In this document: positions 35,608-48,705 of the stretch, in pieces | Layout: each line of letters begins with the position of its first letter | How positions within the stretch are numbered: the stretch's first letter is position 1 | DNA from: Bugula neritina | Lineage: Eukaryota > Bryozoa > Gymnolaemata > Cheilostomatida > Bugulidae | DNA length: 64,000 bases | Assembly (NCBI GenBank): GCA_964035545.1 | Contig: OZ037766.1 | Coordinates: forward strand, 7,945,722-8,009,721 | Direction of reading: 5' to 3' | Program-made: the position numbers and the translations under genes | The notes under the pieces: model-generated | What the model was told of the DNA's origin: nothing | What the model saw: only the letters and a program-made list of their open reading frames with translations | Databases searched by the model: none

Positions 35608-38600
35608 TTAGTATTGGAGAGCAGGAAAATCTTTAGGGTTCAGTCCAGCAGGAGCTTGGAACAAATCAGGAAGTTGAGCTGGTTGATTACATAATGGGCA
35701 CTGCGGGCGTCTTTCATTCAACCATTTACTTATACACTACAACAACACAATGTGATGAGGACTAATGCACATGTACATAGGTACCAGTCTGGTTGCATCA
35801 CCTCTAATACTAATAATACACTCTATATTCACTTCAATGTTATGCAGCCCTAAGTTAAAACAGTAAACATGAACCTAACTACTTCAAATAGGCTACTCTT
35901 ACCTTAAAGTGCCATTTATCATGACCACATTCCAAATCAATTCTATCTGATAAAGGCTCAGAACAGATAATACATTCTTCTTCAGAGCTGGTCTACAAAA
36001 CATAGCCAAGTGTCTGTATATACAAGAGAAAATAGAAAATTTAGTGACACAAGAAGTTTTAAGATATAAGATCTATCCTTTATACAAGAAGGTAGTCAAG
36101 TTATTGTTAACAGATGGAGAGGTACAACACACTGCAAAATATGCAGATTTCACTTTAATATAGATCATCTAAAAGATTAGAAAAAAAAAGTTTATACTGA
36201 TTAATACTAGTTGTAAAATAAAAACAATGAAATTTCCAACACATACACCGCGCAATATTTTTTTAAATTTCCACAACAATGTAGTAAGTCCTAGAGCAGT
36301 GAGCAAATGACATCTGGAATGCATTGTGCATAAGATTAAACTTTAGATGTACATAATACTTTAGATCTATCAGCTCACCACATCATCTGCATGCATGCCA
36401 AACTCATCATTCCAACTCAATGCCACAGAGTTTTGTGAATAGTACCCTTTTGGTAGAGATCTTTCCGGTGTTCTAGGGCGCAGTTCATTCACAGAGTGAG
36501 CGTATACGCACTGGTCAACAAAAAGTTACAAAATGTGTAACATAAGCTTCACAATAGTCCAGCTTAGTGCGCAATGCATCAGACTACTGCACATCAAAAC
36601 AATGTATAAAGAGTACTTATAAAAAATATGGTAAAACTCCAGAAAAATTCTTTTTCATTGAAAGTTTTTTAAAAGTCTATCCTTTTTATTTGGAGTTATC
36701 TGATCAGATTCACACACCTCGTCGGCAACACATTTTCCTTTCTTGTGTCGCTGACATAACTCATGCTTAGGTAGAGGTCTCAGCTCAGAAGACTTGTGGG
36801 CGTACGTACAGTCCGCCCCAAATTGGCAGTCACCATTCAACTCCAAATCTCGACACATAATTGTCTTACGGCGCTCATATCTAAGTCTTCCAGCACATTG
36901 CTGATGGCCACAGGGTTCCTTATGCTGAAAAGCCTAGGAGCAGAGATGCATATATTTAGAAATCTAACATTGGTAAAGTCCAAACAATAACATCTATCTT
37001 CCCAGATCTGATTTTCAACATAAAGTAAAATGTGCTAACCTGGTCCAGCTCGTCAGGGTGATGAGCATATTTACATTCACTAGACGGTCTCCTACATTTA
37101 TTCAGTTCAAAACTTTTACACATAAGTAGCTTTTTCCCATTGAAGTTGACAGTCGGTTGCTTCGGTCGAGTACTCTACAGGGTGTAATGAAATCATGATA
37201 TAGCAAAATCGATGTTATAATTACACATTCAACTATTTCTATACATTTAGAGGCAAGGGTAATAAATTGTATTTTTTTAAATTCATCAGAAACAATAAAA
37301 AAATAATTTAGTTGAAATAACTTTAAAAAATATTTTTTTCACTTTTAGCTTATAATTAATATACTTCCACAATTTGCAAGCGCCATATATAAAAGCTTCT
37401 TTACAATATAAAAAAGAAATTAAATATTTTAGGTAAAAAGCATAACATTGGAACTTTAAAAATTCTACAGAATAAAAGATTATTTGATAAAACTGTATAA
37501 TTACAAAGAAATTTATTTTAAACATAGGCATGATACTTCAAAATATTTAGCAGTAATTACTGCTGTAACATTGTAACACATAACAAGTGGTTCTAAAATT
37601 GATAAGGGATTGGTTATCAAAAATAACTGAATTACACTGGTTACCTGGTCAACATTGTTAGCAGCATTATTCATGGTTGCATAATCCGTAACCTGGAAGT
37701 GGCCCACAGTCCCAAGCAACTCCTCAACACTGTGAGCATAGTTGCACTCGCTTCCCCATTTACACTTGCCCAGTTGAAAGTTTTCACACATCTCACTTTT
37801 GCGTAATTTGTATCCATTTTTGAACTTGAGATTAGCAGCTGGCGATGGATCCGGGAACTTAAATAAAAAAAAAGAAATCTTTTGAGTTTAGTTTGACAGG
37901 AGCTAGGACAAAGCGGGTTACGTAGCTTGAAGCTATATGTACATAGCTGAAGATGAAATGTAACAGCTCTAATAGACTTCAATCATATCAAAACTCAAGT
38001 TAATATAAAAGTCGTAATTTTTTAAGTGTGTTACATTACATATACCGTAACAATGCTAACTGTAAAAAACAACACTAACGATACAAAAAATTTAAACTAT
38101 TAAATATAATTCATACAATAGCGCCATGGGCCCCTTGTTCTTTCAACTGCTCTTCTCTTCTTGCTTTGGCAAGTCTCAGCTCTGCCTCACTATGAGCATA
38201 GTTGCACTCCTTGCCCCACGAACACGTTCCTTGTCTGTAGTTGTCACACCATTCCGTTTTACGCAGCATCTCTCTTTTTGAGCTTTTAAATGCGGCATTT
38301 GTGCATGGGTTCAGATCCACGATCTTATAAAGTAGAAAAATGTAACAGTATAGATATTCAATGTGTTTATAATAGAAAATATTCTTTGCCTTAAAGCCAT
38401 GCTAGTTTACTCGCACTATTGCCTTTTGATTTCTTACAATAAACTCGCACACACGAACGCGCACACAAACATATATATATATACATTATACAATGTGAGA
38501 AGCTATGACTCACAGTTGTAGAATGTTTAGTCACTGAGCTAGTCACAATGCCATTAGCAAGCTGTTTATCTCCTGATGCCTGTCTTTTCCGAGCCTCCAT

Positions 38601-41600
38601 TCTTTCGCTTTCACTGTGAGCATAATTGCAGTCAGCGTCCCACTTACAGGTCCCGAGTTTAAAATTTTTACAGATTTCAGTCTTTCGCCTTTTTTCTCCG
38701 CGCTCACCTTTAAACTTGCTGTTGTCCCAAGGAGTAACTGATAAAGCACTATTCGGCATTTGAGGCTGTTTAAAACATTTGAAAAGCACGATTTAGGTTT
38801 TACAATAATTTCATAAATGGGAAATAAAAGATAATTAACAAAACTAGATTTAGACTTTAATTTAACAAAACACTAATATTAACCAAACTCTCATTTTCCT
38901 TTAGTTGACCAATTATTATATAGAGAATTCAAGACACAAATTATGTAACTGCAAGCATTACCAGAGATTTTAGTTGAAATCTAGTAAATTGTTTATAATT
39001 GAAGCTAACTTTGGAATACGAAGGAAATTTATTGGCATGAAACTTCAACCAAAACATTAACACATTTAGATAAAACCACAAAATAATACTTTATAGAAAA
39101 AAATAGGCTAACTTTACACCATTTAAAATATTCAAAAAAATATTTTTACTCAATTAATAAACTGAAGATACAAATTTTTGCAATAAATCTAAATAATTGA
39201 ACACTTTTATTGGAAATTTTAGCCGACTTGTAAATTTATGATATATTATAATGCCTAAGCTCAAGATAATATTGATCAATCATCTTAACCAATGAAGCTC
39301 GTGATAATATATTGATCCATTCTAAGACCTTTGCATTCATAGATTAGCGCAACAATGTAATTAAATTGTCTTCATACATTTAGAATATTATATTTACTAG
39401 TGCCCAAACACTTCAAGAGGGCGCATTTTTATGCAAAGTCAAGAGTAAAAACTTTTTCTTAACCCTAAAAAGAGCAAACAGTTGAAAACTATGCATTGTA
39501 ATTTGTTTAGAACTGGCAGAGAATTTCCTTCTAGGCATTTTTATATATACAAGCAATTCTTGAAATAATAAAATATAAAGAAATGACAACTCCAAGGTCA
39601 AATGCAACATTATCATTGTAGCGAAACTGGCTTAGTACATACCGAAGTAAGGGAAAGTGGTTTGGCTACTTTATCGGGCTTTTTCTTTTTGGTGATTGTT
39701 TGCCAATCACTTCCAGTGTCTTCGACTATCTCATCTAAATTAAAAACAAATTATTTCTCAGCATGTACTGTATTTTCCTCTTTTGTAACAAGAAAACAAG
39801 ATGGATCACTTACTATGACTAGAACATACATACTAGCTACACGAATAACTTAAACATAAATCATATACCTGCAGGGTCAGGTTTTGTAGCACTGAATGTT
39901 GACACTACAAGCTCAGTGGTAACATGTGGTGTGTTATCAATCATCTTATGGGTAGAAAGAGAAAGTGTTTCCTTGCAGGAAAATACAGGATCATTATAAG
40001 AGATGGATTTTTCCAAGCATTCCTGTGACGAGCTAACAGTAACTAGATTTTGACAATCTACTGGAAGTTCATGGGTGATAGTAGGGGGCACTGCAGAGGT
40101 ATATAATAGCGTCACAGTAGAATTCAGGGACTCCTTAGAATCACAGTCTTGTTGTTCCATAGCATCACATTTTGTGTAATTATCTTCTGCGTCTACGTCA
40201 GACACAGTGCCCGTAGTTTTACCTACAGCAATAATCCTGTTCCCTTACTTATATCACTTACTATAATATTACACACTGAACCACTCATTACACAGCATTA
40301 TATGACATCATTCCATAAATTACTCTGTAATACAAACTTGTTGTTCTCTGAACACAACATAATACATATAAATAACGTGTATGTCGTGAACTCTTGCCAA
40401 GGAAAAATCTATTAACATCCATTTGCAAATATTATTGTGTTATAAAATTATCTCTCCAGGTTCTAAAAAACTGAAGCTATAGTTTGCTACCACAACAAAC
40501 AAAAGTTAACATTCACTCTTTATTATGTTCTTATAAAAAACAAATGTTAGAGGTAAATAAACCATTTCTAAAACCAATTGTCTTCCAGCTAACACTAAGA
40601 AACAATACTAAAGTAGTATAATGGTACGCACAATCTGGCCTCTCATTGACTGATTCTGTAATATCAACAAAGACCTCTTCACTTTGAACTTTCTTCAAGT
40701 CAACTTCAGGTGCTAAAATGTCAGTCACAACAATTGTTATAAAATTAAGAAATTTATAGATACAGCTGTTGAATTAAAAACATGCCATGAGAAAACAGGT
40801 TGAATCATCATTACTGACCTGGTGGCTTCAAACACCAAATCAACTACTATAATATATAAAATATGTTTATATAAAAGTCAATAAGCCAAACGTTACCAAG
40901 TATAAACTATAAAGTATAAATACCTTCTCCAAGAGGTTGATGCAACTCAGAAACATCCATACTTTGTGTACGGTCACAAAGAGCAGCAGAAAAGTAAGCC
41001 ATGTTTTCATCACCAACGACATCGGCATCATTACTATTAGCGTCCTCGATGGCAGAGTCTATTATAACATATAACAATATAAAATGACTTGCTAACTTCA
41101 AATACTTCAGTGACGTTTAAAAACTCACAACATTAGCATTTTAGAGTCAAAATTATGTCACAATTCAATAAAAATAAGAAGGCTAACTGGTAGTGTTTTC
41201 AAGAAATAGCTAATTTGACACACATTAAAAATTGTATTTTTACGTTACCTTACAATAAAACTATCTTTTAGACATTCGCAATTTGTTCACTAAATCAAGA
41301 AATGCTTGCTTGTTCCCCCTAACCACGTTGCTATAAAGTTTCGCAGCATGGCTACTATTCATAAAACTTCATCATTTCAAATTCTCCTTCCTTTCTATAT
41401 ACATATATAATATATAGAGGTTGGAGCGTTTGCCCAGTAAGCACAAAGTCATGGGTTCAAGCCCTGACAAAGGCCATTGGTGATGTTAGGAAGAGCATCC
41501 AGTCATAATTGCTCCTGTGCCCTATCTGAGTAAGTCATTAGCCAGATTCAACAAAAACCTTTTCCATCAGGGGTTTTCTCACAGAGATGGCGACTATAAA

Positions 41601-43109
41601 CTTGTGTGAGATATAATGTATACACTAGTTTAGCTAAAATAATGTTCAGTACTTTTCCTCCCAACCGTAGAATAGGAACCAACAAATGTTATGCTGAGAC
41701 CCCACAGGCTATTTCGTTTCCAAACAATTATATTGGAAATGAATATGCTAATCTATAAATCAAAACAATGCTTTGGGTACTAAGCAGGTAAAAATAGGCT
41801 ATCTACACCTATAAAATGAGTAGATAGTTATAGAGCATATATCCTATCAATATGTCACATAGATAATCATTTGAATAGCACATATCTTATCAGCATTTCA
41901 TTTCCAAGAGATAAAAGTTGAGTTAGCAGCCCACCACTAGCATATGTTGAAACATCATCATTATCTGGATTTGTCTGACGAGAAATCATCTCCTCAAGAA
42001 TTTTCAGTGATCTCTTCTTATCAATAAGAGGCAATCGTTCAAAAGGAACACCTCTTGACAACTGTGCGACATTGGAGGTAAATGTTTCCTGGTAAAACAA
42101 AACACCGCAAAGACTAAAACAGATATGGTGAGAAATGGTGAGAAATGGTGAGAAACGGTAAGAATGCATAACGTATATTGTTGAGTTTGTTGAAAAGAAT
42201 ACATGAATGTAAATTTTACAATCAATCGAATTAAAGATTTGAAATGATATTAGTATTACTATTCAACATTATTTCTATTTATTATCAATACATTCTGGTA
42301 CCTTGGCTACATGCTTGCAGTCTTCAAGTTCATCTATTTGCTCCAACAATGAATTATGTGCTATACCCAGATTCAGGATAAGTCTTTTGGACGAGTTAGC
42401 TGGAGTCAAGTTTCGTTGCTGCTTCAACATATTCGCAATATGCTTATTGGTTCTCTTCAAGTACTGGTCCAGTATAAGCACCATAACGCAACTCTATAAA
42501 AATCAAGTTTAGGTAATGTAGCTTCTCGGCAATGTAGCATTAAATTATTATTTCCATTTCCACTCTATAACAGAGCTCTAATAAACCAAGAATAGTTTCT
42601 TTTATAGTACATACTTGTTTTAGTTCCACTTTTTTAATGTTATTAAATTACCATCATTTCAAAATAAAATTGAAAAGGATGATTTGATAGTTCACACTAC
42701 ATATTATTTCCCCAAAAAGGGACACAATTGATGCATTCTAGTCAATAGCACTACATCTTGTAAAACATTAAAGCTTTTCATAAAAATTGAGACTACACCA
42801 CATAAATGATAAGATTAAGGGATAAAAAATGTTTCCCAAAATAATATATTGCCATGTTTTTGGTATCATAACATAAAAAAAGAAATGTAACTAGCAAACA
42901 CTCGAGTCCATACTGAAAAGTAATTATTCAATCAAGAGAAAACCAAAACTATAGAAACATAAAGCTGTGATCCAACTTACCCACGCTTTCATTAATTCAT
43001 CACTCTCGGTTTCAATTACCCCAGAATGAACTACTGGTTCAATTTGTTTTAATTCTGAAGCGCAAGGTTCTTTGCTCTTCACTTTAGCACGTTTTCGATT
43101 TCGTGTCAT
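35608..43109 (-). CDS. Multi-CCCH zinc-finger protein with C-terminal RING finger
   Basis: Starts MTRNRKRAKVKSKEPC (43109) and ends NPKDFPALQY and stop (35608). The N-terminal half (exons 43109-42981, about 42494-42302, 42090-41880, 41060-40925, 40715-40630, 40225-39870 and 39740-39640) is helical and then acidic and Ser/Thr-rich, with no known domain except a basic WQTITKKKKPDK patch. Then come six CX7CX4-5CX3H fingers, mostly one per exon: CKNFKLGTCKWDADCNYAH (38.6 kb), CDNYRQGTCSWGKECNYAH (38.2 kb), CENFQLGKCKWGSECNYAH (37.8 kb), a fourth at 37.1 kb with one extra residue, CRDLELNGDCQFGADCTYAH (36.8 kb), and a sixth split by an intron, CQRHKKGKCVADE|CVYAH. A RING-type finger follows (CIICSEPLSD, CGHDKWHFKC, CPLC; exons about 35995-35904 and 35738-35608). 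Expected role: RNA binding through the CCCH fingers and E3 ubiquitin ligase activity through the RING. I recognise no orthologue; makorins and unkempt mix the same domains in different orders. The donor of the exon ending near 41880 is unclear. Confidence 0.85.
38468..38486. repeat. Short (AT)n / CA-rich microsatellite
   Basis: Alternating AT run following a CACACA/CGCGCAC-like tract in an intron of the CCCH-RING gene. Confidence 0.6.
41415..41611 (+). mobile_element. tRNA-derived SINE, copy 3
   Basis: Body and B box (GGTTCAAGCCC) match the other copies; the A-box part of the head is shortened. Flanks read ATATAATATATA on the left and ATATAATGTATA on the right, a 12-bp candidate target-site duplication with one mismatch. 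It sits in an intron of the CCCH-RING gene. Confidence 0.85.
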
Positions 43110-43713
43110 TTTCTTTACAACATAAAATACAAATTTCAGACAATGACATAACCATGTAGGAAGTATATAAAAATGTTTTATATATATTATTGTAAACTTT
43201 AAAAATTTTATTCAGAAAAAAATGTGTAATTGTACTTGGATGAGCAATGTAAAAAAATCCCACAGAGCAAAATGTATGCTTTATTAGAAATTCACAGTGC
43301 TATATAACATTTACACTCCAGCTATATAGACATTAGGCATCAAAAAATGTGTATCTTAGGTCCTAACATACATTATTTTGATTGGAGTTATAACAATACA
43401 AAATGAAGCTTGACATTGCCTGGCAGAAGACTTCACTGAATGTGGCATCAACTTTATCTCCACTATAATTGGTTCACAAGATATTAGTTATTACTGTTGG
43501 TTCATATGTTATGTAAAATTAACTTTTAGGATTTAGCTCCAATATGCAATTGATCTGATATTGCAGACGCTAATAATTAACCCCTTTACTTCTGACTCAT
43601 TTATTATTTAGATTATATGGAAATTTTGCCAATCACATGTGCCTGTACAATTTTTAAATGACTAAGTTGTCATTGAATCACCAACGTTCTTGATTTTCAC
43701 AATCACTATTAGT
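43110..43713. other. Intergenic DNA upstream of the CCCH-RING gene
   Basis: About 600 bp that must contain the promoter of the minus-strand CCCH-RING gene. No distinct element was recognised. Confidence 0.45.
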
Positions 43714-43861
43714 CAGGGTTGGGGTCAATTACATATGAATGCAATTAAATACAATTACAATTACATTTTTATACATCAATTACAAATTACATTCAATTAC
43801 TTGCAAAAATGTAATTAATTACAACCAATTACAATTACAAATTACAATTACCCCAACCCTG
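43714..43861. mobile_element. hAT-like MITE built of AATTACA repeats
   Basis: About 148 bp with 11-bp perfect terminal inverted repeats CAGGGTTGGGG / CCCCAACCCTG and an interior of repeated ATTACAATTAC units. It is flanked by 8-bp near-identical direct repeats CTATTAGT (43706-43713) and CTATCAGT (43862-43869). CAGGG termini and 8-bp duplications are hallmarks of hAT transposons. No coding capacity. Confidence 0.8.
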
Positions 43862-43869
43862 CTATCAGT

Positions 43870-44215
43870 ATGGCCATGAGTATGACATTGATAGTTGGAA
43901 ATTGATACTCGTACTATCATAATCATAATATTCATCATATAAGTATGAGTATCATACTAATACTAATACAATACTAATAGTAATACTATTAGTAATACTA
44001 ATAGCAATACAGTTATAGTGATGACATTCATAGTGATGTGATAGGCATACTCATACTGATAGTGTTAGTCTTACTCTAACTCTAAGGCTAGTCTAACTAG
44101 TAAAATAAGAGTAAGAGTAAGTATAACTCTTAGTCTTAGTCTAAGTCTTAGACTGGTAAGACCGTAAGTAGTGAGTCAGTCTCACTTAGAGTTAGTGTTA
44201 CACATTATATTACTA
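43870..44215. repeat. ANT/ATNANT-type simple repeat tract
   Basis: Begins directly beside the hAT-like MITE. The left part has ACTAATAGTAAT-type triplets, the right part AGTCTT/AGTCTA hexamers that form local palindromes. Confidence 0.8.
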
Positions 44216-44554
44216 ATTCGTAAATTAAACAAAATTTACACTGCAATACTAACATGTACACGGTTTATAAGTAATAACGTTCAAAATAAAATTAAACTGG
44301 ATAACTAGATTTCAAGTTTTTATTTTGCGCTAGTATCAGTATGGGGTAAACCCACTGCAAAATGTACAGCTTTTTTATGATGTGGGGGGAATCCCAGCGA
44401 GTCGCAAAGAGAAACGTAAAAGTTAACGAGCCTTGGATCTAGAACAACACATTTTTGCAATATTTTAGCAAACCATTTTGAACCAATAACTGTAATTTTT
44501 AATAGATCTCAGTTTATATTGTTGCAACATACGAAATTGTTGTTACAAATAACG

Positions 44555-44680
44555 TTAGAAGCAACATCAAGTTAGGGGTGACTGAGTACAAAAATTGATA
44601 TTATTGCCAAATTCACAACTATAAACTTGAAACTTTTGAACCAATGCACTCAACGGTTACAAATTTGATGCTGCTTTGAG
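44555..44680. mobile_element. MITE-like palindrome, family B copy 2
   Basis: Left end AGAAGCAACATCAAG followed by GGTGACTGAGTAC; the right end, as reverse complement, reads AAAGCAGCATCAAA followed by GTTGAGTGCAT. About 70-75 percent arm identity by eye, with the same TGACTGAGTGC core as the element at 19885-20047. Confidence 0.65.
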
Positions 44681-45387
44681 CGATTTCTTTTTTGTTCGCC
44701 TCTACCGTTCGCCTGTTGCTTGCGAGACTAATGGAAATAATATAAGGATAGATAACTCTGTCAAATGCATATTTGGCTTACGGAGAATAATAAAATTAAT
44801 AAAACCACATTGCCAAAACCAGAAAAAAGGAGGAAAAATCAGGAAGCTGGTGATCAACCTACTATTGGAAAAGCTTTGGAGGGTATTATGATAAAATTCA
44901 AATACACAAGCATACTAGTTCATGAAAAAATTTTGCTCAACGTGTAGGGTTGTCACGGCAAAACCTCAATTGCATAATTCAAGTAACAAAATCACCATTA
45001 AACTCAGAATTGAATTGTTGTTAAAAAAGCTGTTTACAAAATTAAGTATCTGCATTACCAGGTACTATTTTTGTCATTTCCTTGACTCTAGTTAATCTTA
45101 CATGCAAATTATGCTATCACAACAACTATGTAAAACAACAACAAAAAATAATTAAACAACTGTATATTTTAGCACTACAAAACAAAAATCAATATATATT
45201 GTATATAGCTTTTTTTATTATAAAGCTCAAAAGTTTTATAATTTTTTTTATATAGGTATTACAAACATAAAAAACTAATCAGCCAATAACAGCATCAGGA
45301 ATAATAAAACTTTCTATATAATGGTGCAAGCAGTAAAATGAGAAGTGTATAATATTTGGTGTAGCTGTAGTTTTTGCATTTACACCC
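44681..45387. other. Intergenic AT-rich DNA
   Basis: Several overlapping short open frames occur but none has family resemblance or splice support. It should include the 3' UTR of the IQ-motif gene to its right. Confidence 0.45.
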
Positions 45388-48300
45388 ATCTAAATTTACT
45401 GCTATGACTTCTAATTTCTTCCTGCAAAAGAGGTTTAACCATTGTCCCTGATATATCTGTACACGGGGTGTGCATTAGTCTCAGTAGGAAGCTTCTCCTA
45501 AATCACAGAAAATTATGAAACAAAGTTTGATCACAATTAGTAATAAATATTATAAATTATTGAAATAAATAAACTAGGATCAAGACAAAATTTTATTCAC
45601 ATACCCAACCATAGTAAATTAGTAATAAACTAGTTGCGTGCACCCAATAAGGTGTAGAAAACTCTTGAATGTGTGTGAACTCTTTTGGTTAAGTACATTT
45701 AATGTCATACTTTATCAACAAACATTTTGCTGCTTCACTAACACTGCGAATTATTTTTTTTCACAACTTGAAGCAAATAGGTATTGATGTAGTAATAACA
45801 AGGCAAGCAGGCAGATAAGATTAGATGCAGAATGTTTCATTAAAGTACAATCATAATACCTGTATTCTTGTTGTTTCACAGGATCTTTGAGAAACTCCAT
45901 CATGGATGGTATATCTGTGATGACAAACTGTCTAGCAAGACTCTCAGTACAACTGTGTGTATGGCAAGTTGAAATCAGGTCATGATTTGTCTTTTCCCAT
46001 ATCTTCTTCCGTCCTATACATATTTTGTTTTTATTTAGATCAATGATGTGTGCTTTAAATGCTCTGCATAAATTCCCAATTATTCTTATGAGGGCATTGT
46101 CACTTGTTAGTGCGTAGAACATTATAGTAGCTATACACCAACTGCATGCTTTGAATATATATTTTCTTATGCTGATTAAATAAAGTATGTAGTAAACGAG
46201 TTACATGCACCGTATGGCCCGGCAAACTAACTTGTTATTGCTTGCAACTGCAGCAGATGAAAACATACAAGTATAATGATGCAAATTCTTTTAGTTGCTA
46301 GCTTGAAAGCAGTCATTACATAAATGTTTGCAAATATCATGTAACATTATTAGATGGTTCAATTGATGATAACGCTGATATAATGAATAATGATATGATC
46401 CCCGTTAATATAATTGCACATATAACTTATACAGTGGAATGCATGAATACTTTCAGAAAAGAATTATTACATTTTTGATTACATCACAGGTTCTACTCTC
46501 AGAAACAAATTCCACAAACTTCTCACCTGACTTTGTTTTAGCTTTCACAGTTTTGACATAGTTTTGAGCCTGCAATTAATAATTAGCAAATGTTACAGTA
46601 ATCAGCATAAACTTATTTGATATAACACATTTAAATGAAATATTATTATTATACTTTTTTATAATAAAATTTGTAAACTATAATATATTTTGATCATGAA
46701 CTAATAAACAAATAAAATTGCCAATATTAAACTATTTCTCTAATATACATGCATGTTTGTTCTAGTCATATTCTAACACACAAACCATTATTTTTCTAAC
46801 ACGATATCCTTTAAAACAAGCTTGTATTTTGGTAGCTGCTTCATCAACTTCTTCTAATGTATGTTCTGTCAATAAAGTGGCTAGTGACAGTGCAGAATTT
46901 TTGTCTTCATTTGCCATTTCATTATGAACTAAAATAACAATATTATACTGCTGTTCAATGAAAATAAAATGACTACATTATACAATAATATATGACCAAT
47001 GCAACACTACGGAGCAAAGGGGTTTCTTTTCTGGTTTATTATTTGATTTAGATCGGAGGGTTAACTGTTGTATTTATCAAGCAGGCAGTAGCTTTCTTTA
47101 TCGAAAATATTTCCTTAAATTAAGGACTTGGGAAAATACTGCTTTTATACACTAGACTCTAGAGTACAGAGCCTCAGTTAGAAAATCTTATAACACCAAT
47201 TATAATAACATATCATCAAAAGGTTTACTCAATATATTAAAGTTCCAATTATAATTCAAAAAAGTGTACCAACCCTTAGGTAGGCTTCCTACTTTATTCT
47301 TGAATCTAGATTTAAGAAATGAGGATTTCTGCTCTGGCCTTTGCTTGTGTGAATTGACATCTTGGTTAACATTAACCGAGGTTCTCCGCAACAAATTACA
47401 TCGTCGTTTCTCTGATGTGGCCTCCTTTGTAATTAAGTTTTTTATCCGTCAGTTATGGATTTCAAGTACAATGTAAATTGATAACAAATTTTACAAATAA
47501 CAAAGAAAAAGAAAAAAATTATTCTATACTGAAGACATGAGTTTTACATATTGATAGAAGCAATGTAATTTATTTAAAAAGTAACATATTATATTATGAC
47601 TGTTTAGGGTAATATGGTAATATTATAGTAATAAGTGATAAAATTCATCACTCACTGCAATAGCCTTTCTTTTGCCTAAAATTTTAGGTATGTGGTTGTT
47701 TATATCTGTACGAAGAACTTTGATCATTTCCTGGTGATTAGAATATAACATATCTCTGTAACGATTCAGCTCTTTCAAATTGTGGCAAATGACATCACCT
47801 TCTTTTGTGATGAACCCACGCTTCTCAAGGACACGGCGTTTTGTCGGGTGATTGAAAAATATTTTCAGATGAGGATCTAATAGATTGTTATAGGCCAGAG
47901 GTGGGGACTGAGTTGTCCTGAGATCAAAATCAAGCTGTGGAGAATAGTACTGAAAAACAGCAATAGCCAAGATTTAATAAAAATGTTAACACGCATATAC
48001 AATGCAGCATGTGTTTGATTTTATTGTGAGCTTGGGTGGTCGTTATAAAGAAAACATGGAAAGCCATCAATGGGGATATTAAAATATATGTCTTTTTATT
48101 AGGCTAAAATCTAACAATAAAATATAATTTATAGAAATAAAAAAAATTTACATGTGCGCACTGACAAAAGTATACATGTTTTGCAATTATACTCACATAA
48201 AGAACAGCAGAAATTATTATAAAATTATGGTTGCTGTTTCGAAAACCTACCGGCTCGCCAATTTTAGAAGTTGTCACAACTATGGGTTTTGTGGAGCCTC

Positions 48301-48675
48301 TAAGCTGTCTCGGTACTTTCTCTAAGCGATGAAGTTGCTGAGCAGCATAAAATGGCACAGCTACAAGCAAAATCCCATCATAAACTATTTTTTCATCAGT
48401 TATAGAAAAACATTATATGCGTTAAATTATGAACTTGCATTATAATGCCATCATGTCTAATAATATAATAATGTTTAATATACTGAATATTACTTGTACT
48501 TACAATCCTATGACATACAAAATAAGGTTTTTAACTCACAACGAACTGCAGTACCATCTTTTTTTACTGGTGGATTTACCAATCCTAGTCTCTCCCATTC
48601 ACGGTTATACCTGCTAGGCAAATCTTTCATCCATACACGTTTGTAACGGGAAGTCTCGGGGTAAAAATGAGTCAT
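45388..48675 (-). CDS. IQ-motif protein of unrecognised family
   Basis: Exons, approximate on the minus strand: 48675-48534 (start MTHFYPETSRYKRVWMKD; an upstream in-frame ATG at 48705 is possible), 48362-48243, 47958-47650, 47440-47275, 46920-46786, 46570-46500, about 45950-45860, and 45487-45388 (ending SSKFRWV and stop). Exons 1-2, 2-3 and the last pair join in phase; the order in the middle is less certain. A conserved-looking block PPLAYNNLLDPHLKIFFNHP continues to KRRVLEKRGFITKEGDVICH, and one calmodulin-binding IQ motif (AATKIQACFKGYRVRK) follows near the end. No membrane segment or enzyme motif. The IQ motif implies binding of calmodulin or a myosin-type light chain; a ciliary or sperm role is conceivable from this architecture but is only a guess. 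Confidence 0.7.
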
Positions 48676-48705
48676 AATGATTAGTTTTGAGCAGCTAGCA
48701 TGCAA

